Assembly: GCA_964604565.1 (NCBI GenBank)
Contig: CAZRZN010000103.1
Location: 1-13,550, forward strand
DNA length: 13,550 nucleotides
Direction: 5' to 3'
Origin: CAZRZN01 sp964604565
GTDB lineage: Bacteria; Pseudomonadota; Alphaproteobacteria; Rhodobacterales; Rhodobacteraceae
The first letter of the stretch is position 1; each line of letters begins with the position of its first letter. The notes beneath the pieces are model-generated. The model saw only the letters and a list, made by a program, of their open reading frames with translations. It did not search any database and was not told where the DNA came from. Below are positions 6,368-13,550 of the stretch, piece after piece. A program made the translations under genes and the position numbers.

Positions 6368-9130
6368 TTATTGGCCAAGACGGTCCAGCAGCGCCGGGAC
6401 GTGCACCTGGTCGGATTTGTAGTTGCCTGTCAGCACATGCATCACAAGGTTGACGCCGAACCGATAGGCGATCTCGCGTTGGCGTTCGCCGGTAAAACCG
6501 CTGCCAAGCGCCACCAGTGGATTGCCCTGTTCGTCCATAGCCCAGGCGGAGGCCCAGTCGTTGCCGCCGATCACCACCGGGGTCACATTGTCGTTCAGGT
6601 CGCGAAAGGGCATGCCCTCGATCAGTTCGGCATCGGGGGGCGCGGCCTCCACCCAGACATCGCGGCCCATGTAACGCCCCGGGAAATCCTGCAAAAGGTA
6701 GAAAGTGCGTGTCAGCACATGGTCCTGCGGAACCGGTTCCAGTGGCGGAATGTCCAGCGGCGCGGCCAGATCCTGCAACTTGCGTCCGCGGGGCGTCGCG
6801 GCACCAAATCCCGCGATATCCGCGTCGCGCGTATCAAAGACGATCATGCCGCCGGACCGCAGGTATGTGTTCAGCTTGGCATAAGCCTCCCGCGACGGGG
6901 TGGGCTGTTCCGGCACGATGGGCCAGTAGAGCATCGGGTAAAATGCCAGTTCATCCATTTCCAGATCGACGCCGACCGGGTCTGCGGGTTCGATGGATGT
7001 GCGGAAAAACAATGTCTCTGAAAGGCCGCGCAGTCCGGCCTCGGCCACGTCGTCCACCGCGGCGTCACCAGTGAGGACATGGGCCAGAACCACATCCTTG
7101 GTCGCTGCAATGGCGGCGCGGTCGGCTTCTGTCTGGGCGATGCTGTCCTGCGGCACAATCATCAACGCTGCCAGCACAACCGCGGCTGAGACGCTGCCCC
7201 GCAGCCGCCCGGACAATGCCAGTGACGCGATCACGTCGGCCAGCAGAAGGGCAATTGCCATGGCCAGCAGCCAACCGGCCAGCGGGCGTTCCTGCGGCTG
7301 CGCGATTCCTTCGACCGGAATCCGCTCCGGCCAGACCATCGGTGTCAACTCCGTCTCTGCGGTAATGACATTCCGGGCAAGGCTGCGTTCCTCGCCCTGA
7401 TACAGACCGGGCCGCAGTTCTGGTCCCAAAGGCGCCTCGATCAGGTCCGGGCCGTCGACGCCCGGCAGCGTTCCCGCGTCGCGCGGGCGGCCAAAGGCGT
7501 CAAGAACGCGCACCGGCTGCCAGATGGTCCCTTCCATGTCCGCGATTTCGGGCTGGGCCGTCGCCGAGGATACCGCAAGCCGTTCAAGCATCTGCACGAA
7601 GAGGCCGGAGAGCGGCAGGCTCGACCAGTCGGCATTGGCGGTGACATGGAACAGGACGACCTGCCCCTGTCCCACTGCCTTGCGGGTGACCAAGGGCGTG
7701 CCATCGGTCAACTGTGCAACGACGCGTTGCGCCAGCGTCGGGTCGGGTTGCGCCATGACCTGACTGTTGACCGTGACGTCATCAGGCACTGACAGGCCGA
7801 AAAACGGGCTTTCGGGCGCGAAGGGCGCCAATGCCTTGGGCTCCCCCCAACTCATGGCGCCTCCCACGGTGCGCCCCCCCGCGCGCAGCCGCACCGGCAT
7901 CAGCGGATCCTCGCGGTCGCGGCTGATGTCGGAGGCCGCAAGCCGAGGACCGGCGAACCGCAACAGCATCCCCCCCTTGTCCAGCCATTCCAGCACCGCT
8001 TCTTCTTCTGCGGCGGACAGCGTGGCCACATCCGCCAGAACGATCACGTCGGGATTGGCGGGCAGGATGTCCAGCAGCGCACCATCCAGCAGATCGGCCG
8101 TCGGAACGAGCGCCTTTTCCAGATAATGCAGCGGCGACAGCAGTTCGAGACCTTCCCGGTCCTGGCTGCCGGCGATCAGCGCGACCTCACGGCGGCGCAG
8201 GCTGTCGTCCGGCAGGGTCACAGCCCCGGCACTGCGGGCGCCTTCGATTTCGAACCGTTCAATCCGCGCGCGCAGTTCCGCCGGCAAGGCGATTTCCGAT
8301 GTCGTCTCCGTCATGCCGGCCTCGAATGTCAGGGGGCTGCGGGTCAGAACGGCGGGATTTCCCGCCGGGTCGCGGCCGTGGCCGGCCAGCGTGACTTCGG
8401 CCGTGGGCCCCTCGCGCAGCCGGTGCGCGGTGATCAGCAGGTTGCCTTCGGACACCTGCGCAGGTTCCAGCGCATACAGCGTGCGCGGCGCCTCGAAGAC
8501 CGTGACCCGTCCGCGCGTCTCCAGCGCGGTCAGCAGATCGCCGCGCGCCTCGCGCGCGAGGGCGTCGGACATCCAGTAAGTGTCGAAGTCTTCCTCCGGC
8601 AGAAGGTCCACGGCCTGTGCGATGCCCTCGGCGCTCGGTTCCCATGGTTCGGGCAGGATACCTGACAGGCGGGTGCGCAGCACATCCGCGCTGAGAAACT
8701 GCACCGGCTGCGGATCTGTCAGGCGCATTACGGCAACGGGGCGCGCGTCGCGTCCGGCCTCCGCCAGCAATCCGTCCAGCCCGATCATCCGGCCGCGCCA
8801 GTCCGCCGCCGATGCCCAGCTTGCGTCCATCACCACCAACAACGGGCCTTCGCCGGCGACCTCGCCATCGTCGTCCGGGTTCAGGACCGGACCGGACAGA
8901 CCGATGATCACCGCCGCGACCGCCAGCATGCGCAGCAGCAACAGCCACCACGGCGTGCGGTCCGTGACCTGTTCCTCATCCTTCAGGCCCAGCAGCAGCA
9001 CCACCCCGGGGAACATCCGTCTGATCGGGGCTGGGGGCACGGCACGCAGGATGACCCAGAGGATGGGCAGCGCCAGAAGGCCCAGCAACAGCCAGGGCGT
9101 GGTGAATCCGATCAGGCCGAAGAGGGTCAT
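6368..9130 (-). CDS. BatA-like / DUF4159 membrane protein
   Basis: A 920-residue membrane protein, third gene of the moxR operon. The N-terminus has the aerotolerance-regulator (BatA) form: membrane segments ~10-30 and ~60-82 around FPGVVLLLGLKDEEQ. A vWA-like domain follows (~95-215), with DASWA at 102-106 where DxSxS is expected and MSD at 187-189. Residues ~315-500 resemble a glutamine amidotransferase-like fold (DVIVLADVAT, GGMLLRFAGP). Hydrophobic segments lie at ~618-640 and ~646-660. The C-terminal DUF4159 domain (~678-905) carries LAHVLTGDAAVDDVAEAGLRGL and DELAFYPMLYWPI. A further in-frame start exists 33 bases upstream, but I chose 9130: it makes an ATGA overlap with the DUF58 stop, has GGGAG six bases upstream, and gives the expected MTLFGLIGF start. 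The family is common in alphaproteobacteria; its molecular role is not established. Confidence 0.9.
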   Translation of the reverse strand: MTLFGLIGFTTPWLLLGLLALPILWVILRAVPPAPIRRMFPGVVLLLGLKDEEQVTDRTPWWLLLLRMLAVAAVIIGLSGPVLNPDDDGEVAGEGPLLVVMDASWASAADWRGRMIGLDGLLAEAGRDARPVAVMRLTDPQPVQFLSADVLRTRLSGILPEPWEPSAEGIAQAVDLLPEEDFDTYWMSDALAREARGDLLTALETRGRVTVFEAPRTLYALEPAQVSEGNLLITAHRLREGPTAEVTLAGHGRDPAGNPAVLTRSPLTFEAGMTETTSEIALPAELRARIERFEIEGARSAGAVTLPDDSLRRREVALIAGSQDREGLELLSPLHYLEKALVPTADLLDGALLDILPANPDVIVLADVATLSAAEEEAVLEWLDKGGMLLRFAGPRLAASDISRDREDPLMPVRLRAGGRTVGGAMSWGEPKALAPFAPESPFFGLSVPDDVTVNSQVMAQPDPTLAQRVVAQLTDGTPLVTRKAVGQGQVVLFHVTANADWSSLPLSGLFVQMLERLAVSSATAQPEIADMEGTIWQPVRVLDAFGRPRDAGTLPGVDGPDLIEAPLGPELRPGLYQGEERSLARNVITAETELTPMVWPERIPVEGIAQPQERPLAGWLLAMAIALLLADVIASLALSGRLRGSVSAAVVLAALMIVPQDSIAQTEADRAAIAATKDVVLAHVLTGDAAVDDVAEAGLRGLSETLFFRTSIEPADPVGVDLEMDELAFYPMLYWPIVPEQPTPSREAYAKLNTYLRSGGMIVFDTRDADIAGFGAATPRGRKLQDLAAPLDIPPLEPVPQDHVLTRTFYLLQDFPGRYMGRDVWVEAAPPDAELIEGMPFRDLNDNVTPVVIGGNDWASAWAMDEQGNPLVALGSGFTGERQREIAYRFGVNLVMHVLTGNYKSDQVHVPALLDRLGQ

Positions 9131-10001
9131 CCCTGGCTCCCGTCGAGCGCGCGATAGACCCATAGCAGGGCCGATTGCGCGGTCTGGTCCGTGTGATGTG
9201 TGAAATGCTGCCAGCCGGTCAGGCGGCAGATGGCGTCCAGCCGGGCCTTACGCTCGGCCAGCCGTTGCAGATAGGTCTCGCGGAGATCGCCCGCCTTGAG
9301 CGTTTCATGCGATAGAGACTTGTTGACGCTCTCGAAGATGGTGCGCCCGTCGAAAGGAAAGGCCTCTTCGGCGGGGTCCAGAACTTGCAGCAGAACGCCG
9401 CGCACGCCGCGGTCGGCGGCCTTGGTCAGGGCGGCCTCGACCGGTTCCACGTCACCTAGGAAATCGGATACGAACAGCGCCTTTGCATGGGGCAGCATCC
9501 CGCGCGCCTCCGGTTTGGCGTAGTCGTCCTCACCCTCTTCGCTGAAATATTCGGCCAGCCGCAGGGTCTGTGCCGTGCCGCGCCGAGGGGGGAGTTGCCA
9601 GCCGGTCAGGCCGACGCGTTCGCCCCCGCGGATCAGCAAGACGCTGGCGGCCAGTGCGACCAGCCGCGCGCGGTCCGCCTTGGACGGCAGGTTCTTGTGG
9701 CTTGAAAAGCGCATGGAGGCGCCGGGATCGACCCAGACCTGCACGCTTTGCGCGATCTGCCATTCGCGTTCGCGCACGAACTGCTCATCCCCGCGGCCAG
9801 AGCGGCGCCAGTCGATCTGACGATAGCTGTCACCGGGCTGAAGACTGCGATATTGCCAGAAATCGTCGCCCAGTCCGGCGCGGCGCCGCCCGTGGTCGCC
9901 CAGAAGGACGGTGCCGGCCAGTTGTTCGGCGCGGGCCAGCAGCGCGGGAAAGCGGCTGGCCTCTTCCTGTGCGCGGGTGCGCAGATGGGCGACGGTGCCT
10001 G

Positions 10002-10005
<4 letters not shown>
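9127..10005 (-). CDS. DUF58 domain protein, MoxR partner
   Basis: A 292-residue, apparently cytoplasmic protein, second gene of the operon. The DUF58 signature is clear: DDFWQYRSLQPGDSYRQIDW then RGDEQFVRE (residues ~47-80), followed by a vWA-like fold (~88-215) with WVDPGASM (92-98) and VSDF (179-182). The canonical DxSxS metal motif here reads D93-P-G-A-S97, with Gly in the middle position. No membrane segment is seen, unlike the longer DUF58 proteins. An ATG-started reading reaches back to 10230, but the first 75 residues there are low-complexity and lie entirely within moxR. I chose the GTG at 10005, which overlaps the moxR stop as GTGA, has GAGG seven bases upstream, and gives VTGTVAHLRTRA directly before recognisable sequence. 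DUF58 proteins are usual genetic partners of MoxR ATPases and are thought to act as adaptors. Confidence 0.9.
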
Positions 10006-11021
<1,016 letters not shown>

Positions 11022-11090
11022 GTCATCTCTCCATTGAAGGCTACGTTCCTCTACAGTTATGTATCGTCTGCACAAGGAATGGCAAAAACT
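11022..11090. promoter_or_regulatory. Shared divergent promoter region, moxR operon / DUF1285 gene
   Basis: Only 69 bases separate the divergent moxR and DUF1285 starts, so both promoters must overlap here or extend into the genes. The segment is visibly more AT-rich than its surroundings. For the + strand, TTGAAG (11034-11039) and a TTATGTA stretch (from 11057) are 17 bases apart, a weak sigma-70-like pair. For the - strand, TTGTGC (11075 to 11070) followed after 16 bases by TAGAGG is weaker. No operator palindrome is clear. That a promoter lies here follows from the layout; the exact elements are a guess. Confidence 0.4.
11027..11032 (-). promoter_or_regulatory. Ribosome binding site of moxR
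   Basis: On the - strand, GGAGAG is followed by ATGAC and then the ATG at 11021. This five-base spacing decides the moxR start over the upstream in-frame ATG at 11102. Confidence 0.75.
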
Positions 11091-11666
11091 ATGAGTGGAC
11101 AAAATATCGTGACCCCCTCCGCAGAGGGCATCGCAGCCTCCGCGCGTGCGGTCAAATCAAGGGGCTTGCCGCCCGTGCACAAGTGGAATCCGCCCTTTTG
11201 TGGCGACCTCGACATGCGGATAGCCCGGGATGGCACGTGGTTCTACCTTGGCACGCCCATCGGCCGGTTCGGTCTGGTCAAGCTGTTTTCATCGATCCTT
11301 CGAAAGGACGGGGATGATTACTTTCTGGTCACTCCGGTCGAAAAGGTGGGAATTACCGTCGATGATGCGCCCTTCGTGGCGGTGGATTTCGAGTCGGAGG
11401 GCACGGGTGAGTCGCAGATCCTGACCTTCGAGACCCATGTCGGCGACCTTGCCGTGGCGGGCCCGGATCATCCGATCCGGGTCGAACGCGACGAGGAGAC
11501 GGGTGAGCCTGCGCCCTATGTTCTGGTGCGGGCCAACCTCGAGGCGCTGATCGACCGCAAAAGCTTTTACCGGCTGGTCGAGTTGGGAAGCGACCACGAC
11601 GGCTGGTTCGGCCTGTGGTCATCCGGAGAGTTCTTTCGGATCATCCCGTCGGATGAATTGGCCTGA
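11091..11666 (+). CDS. DUF1285 domain protein
   Basis: A 191-residue soluble protein with the DUF1285 signature: KWNPPFCGDLDMRIARDGTW (31-50), FYLGTPIGR, then LVTPVEKVGITVDDAPFVAV (79-98) and a C-terminal FGLWSSGEFF. No signal peptide or membrane segment is seen. The family is conserved in proteobacteria without a known biochemical function. In alphaproteobacteria, as I recall, it often sits beside moxR, as here, divergent across 69 bases, so a functional tie to that operon is plausible but inferred. The start is uncertain between ATG 11091 and ATG 11079: AAGGA at 11074-11078 directly abuts 11079 (too close) and is 12 bases from 11091 (somewhat far). I chose 11091. The frame is open much further upstream, but only across moxR and in antisense. 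The gene converges with dnaE2 across about 100 bases. Confidence 0.88.
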   Translation: MSGQNIVTPSAEGIAASARAVKSRGLPPVHKWNPPFCGDLDMRIARDGTWFYLGTPIGRFGLVKLFSSILRKDGDDYFLVTPVEKVGITVDDAPFVAVDFESEGTGESQILTFETHVGDLAVAGPDHPIRVERDEETGEPAPYVLVRANLEALIDRKSFYRLVELGSDHDGWFGLWSSGEFFRIIPSDELA

Positions 11667-11766
11667 GCCGGGCCTGCCCTGGGTCTTCTGACGTTTCGCA
11701 TGTCCTTGCGGCCGGCGTTTTGGGCGGCGCCTTGGTCCGCGGCGCGCCGGCACAGCCCCGACCAGC

Positions 11767-13550
11767 TCAATCCGGATTTGCCCGTGTGATCGGCAGGGGA
11801 ATGTTGCGCGGATGTCGCGGTCGGGCTTGGGCCAGCTGCTTGCGTATCCCGGCAGCGTCGGGGGCCTGTGCCTGTGGCGCAGTCTGCCCCGCTTCAGGCG
11901 TCAGGATGTGCCGCAACAGCGCCACCGGGTGTCGCCGCAGGGTCAGACGCATGGCGACATAATCTTCGACCACCTGTTCGCCTTCGGTCATCTGCGGCAG
12001 ATGCGCGGCCACCTCCGAGATCGCCTCGCCGTCCATGTCCCGCGCGAACAGCGGCAGTTCCGGCCCCTTGATCAGGGCCTTTGCCTCCCACAATGCTTCG
12101 CGCCGCCCCAGCCGCAGTGCGGCAAAGACATCCGCCTCTGCCAGTCGCGCCAGCACCGCAGGCTGAAGTCCCGCCCGCCGCCAGACATCGCGGACCGACT
12201 GATAGCCATTGCCGCGCGCCGCGGTCAGCCATGCCGCATCCTCTTCCGACAGTCCCTTGATCTGCCGGAATCCCAGCCGCAGCGCCTGCCCGCCGCGCCC
12301 GTCGGGCTCCATGACATTGTCCCAGTAGCTGGCGTTCACGCAGATCGGGCGAACCGGAACCCCGTGTTCGCGTGCATCCCGTACGATCTGCGCCGGTGCG
12401 TAGAAGCCCATGGGCTGCGAATTCAGCAGCGCACAAGCGAAGATCCCCGGATAATGGTGTTTCAGCCAGGCCGAGGCATAGACCAGCAGCGCGAAACTGG
12501 CCGCGTGACTTTCGGGAAACCCGTAGGCGCCGAAACCCTCGATCTGGCCAAAGCACCGTTCGGCAAATTCGCGGTCATAGCCGTTTTCGGCCATGCCACG
12601 CAGGAACAGCGTGCGGAATTCGCTGACGCTGCCGTGTTTCTTGAAGGTGGCAAGGGACCGTCGCAGCCGGTCCGCCTGTTCGGGGGTGAACCCCGCGCCG
12701 ACGATGGCGATTTGCATCGCCTGTTCCTGAAACAACGGCACGCCCAGCGTCTTGCCCAGCACCTCGCCCAGGGCATCGGAGGGAAAGGAAACCTGTTCCT
12801 CGCCGTTGCGCCGCCGGATGTAGGGATGCACCATGTCGCCCTGGATGGGGCCGGGGCGGATTATGGCCACTTCGATCACCAGATCATAAAAGCTGCGCGG
12901 CCGCATCCGGGGCAAGAAGTTCATTTGCGCGCGGCTTTCCACCTGAAAGACGCCGACGCTGTCGGCGCGGCAGAGCATGTCGTAAACCACCGGATCCTCG
13001 GGCGGCAGGGTGGCCAGCGTGTGCCGGTCCCCGTGGTGCATGGCGATCAGATCGAACGCCTTGCGGATACAGGTCAGCATCCCCAGCGACAGCACATCCA
13101 CCTTGAGGATCCCCAGCGCGTCGATGTCATCCTTGTCCCAGCAGATGACGGTCCGCCCCTCCATCGCGGCGTTTTCCAGCGGCACCAGTTCGTCCAGCCG
13201 CCCTTCGGTGATGATGAAACCGCCGACATGCTGCGACAGGTGGCGGGGAAAGCCGATGATCTCATGGATCAGTTCCATCGTCAGTTGCAGCCGCCGGTCG
13301 TCCGGATCCAGCCCGATTTCCGCCATGCGTTCCCGTTCCAGCCCGGCGGTGGAAAAGAACCCCCAAAGCTGCGAGGACAGCGCTCCGATGGTGTCCTGCG
13401 ACAGGCCCATGGCGGTGCCGACCTCGCGGATGGCGCGTTTGCCGCGATAATGGATCACGGTCGCACAGAGGCCGGCGCGTTGACGGCCATAGCGTTCGTA
13501 GATGTGCTGGATCACCTCCTCGCGGCGTTCATGTTCGAAATCGACGTCGA
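11767..13550 (-). CDS. dnaE2: Error-prone DNA polymerase DnaE2, 5'-truncated by window edge, short C-terminus
   Basis: C-terminal 593 residues of a C-family DNA polymerase alpha subunit of the DnaE2/ImuC type, which does SOS-induced mutagenic translesion synthesis with ImuA and ImuB. The frame is open to the edge and begins DVDFEHERREEVIQHIY, holding the two catalytic aspartates (E. coli DnaE D401/D403 equivalents); the third is Asp151 in LKVDVLSLGMLT (D555 equivalent). Fingers sequence follows (FPESHAASFALLVYASAWLKHHYPG, read in two overlapping parts), then a helix-hairpin-helix region (KGLSEEDAAWL). After RRHPVALLRH (~538-547) only 46 residues remain, ending HPRNIPLPITRANPD. A typical DnaE2 has roughly 120 more residues at this point, including an OB fold with an RQRPGSA-like motif, which is absent. 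The PHP domain, and imuA-imuB if this is the usual operon, lie beyond 13550. No LexA box can be assessed because the promoter is outside. Confidence 0.93.
   Translation of the reverse strand, partial: DVDFEHERREEVIQHIYERYGRQRAGLCATVIHYRGKRAIREVGTAMGLSQDTIGALSSQLWGFFSTAGLERERMAEIGLDPDDRRLQLTMELIHEIIGFPRHLSQHVGGFIITEGRLDELVPLENAAMEGRTVICWDKDDIDALGILKVDVLSLGMLTCIRKAFDLIAMHHGDRHTLATLPPEDPVVYDMLCRADSVGVFQVESRAQMNFLPRMRPRSFYDLVIEVAIIRPGPIQGDMVHPYIRRRNGEEQVSFPSDALGEVLGKTLGVPLFQEQAMQIAIVGAGFTPEQADRLRRSLATFKKHGSVSEFRTLFLRGMAENGYDREFAERCFGQIEGFGAYGFPESHAASFALLVYASAWLKHHYPGIFACALLNSQPMGFYAPAQIVRDAREHGVPVRPICVNASYWDNVMEPDGRGGQALRLGFRQIKGLSEEDAAWLTAARGNGYQSVRDVWRRAGLQPAVLARLAEADVFAALRLGRREALWEAKALIKGPELPLFARDMDGEAISEVAAHLPQMTEGEQVVEDYVAMRLTLRRHPVALLRHILTPEAGQTAPQAQAPDAAGIRKQLAQARPRHPRNIPLPITRANPD

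Noticed and set aside
11726..11748. GGCGC/GCGCC pair between the convergent DUF1285 and dnaE2 genes, considered as a bidirectional terminator
   Set aside because: Five base pairs around a 13-base loop with no T-tract on either strand; too weak to call.
11667..11766. Possible frameshifted remnant of the missing DnaE2 OB fold downstream of its stop
   Set aside because: Reading the - strand of this stretch in all frames gives only Arg/Ala/Gly-rich sequence with no OB-fold motif.

Overview
The window is GC-rich throughout and looks chromosomal, most probably from an alphaproteobacterium of the Rhodobacteraceae (Roseobacter group). This rests on the protein families present, the codon use, and an intergenic GAGTATTTGG-type element resembling short repeats common in that family. 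There are nine genes. Two are cut by the window edges: a formate dehydrogenase alpha subunit on the left and an error-prone DNA polymerase on the right. No tRNA, rRNA, CRISPR array, insertion sequence or prophage gene is visible, and no gene-free stretch exceeds 300 bases.

Left region, + strand (1-4205): the C-terminal ~776 residues of a molybdenum formate dehydrogenase alpha subunit; an M20-family Zn amidase of the hydantoinase/carbamoylase group; and a 115-residue exported protein of unknown function.

Central region, - strand (4316-11021): a tightly packed four-gene operon, in transcription order MoxR AAA+ ATPase, DUF58 protein, a 920-residue BatA-like/DUF4159 membrane protein, and a 679-residue membrane protein with vWA-like and glutamine-amidotransferase-like folds. 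The first three genes overlap by 4 bases at each junction (GTGA, ATGA) and the last follows after 12 bases, so all four are probably translated together. The layout suggests a cytoplasmic ATPase working with an adaptor (DUF58) on a membrane complex with large extracytoplasmic parts. The family is widespread but its role in alphaproteobacteria is poorly defined. Divergent from moxR across 69 bases is a DUF1285 gene.

Right region, - strand (11767-13550): the catalytic and C-terminal part of DnaE2, the error-prone polymerase of the SOS-linked ImuA-ImuB-DnaE2 mutasome. It converges with the DUF1285 gene. Its C-terminus is unusually short and seems to lack the OB-fold domain.

The best candidates for something undescribed are the MoxR-DUF58-DUF4159-GATase-like operon, whose vWA domains have altered metal-site motifs, and the shortened DnaE2. 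Neither is shown to be novel by this sequence alone.
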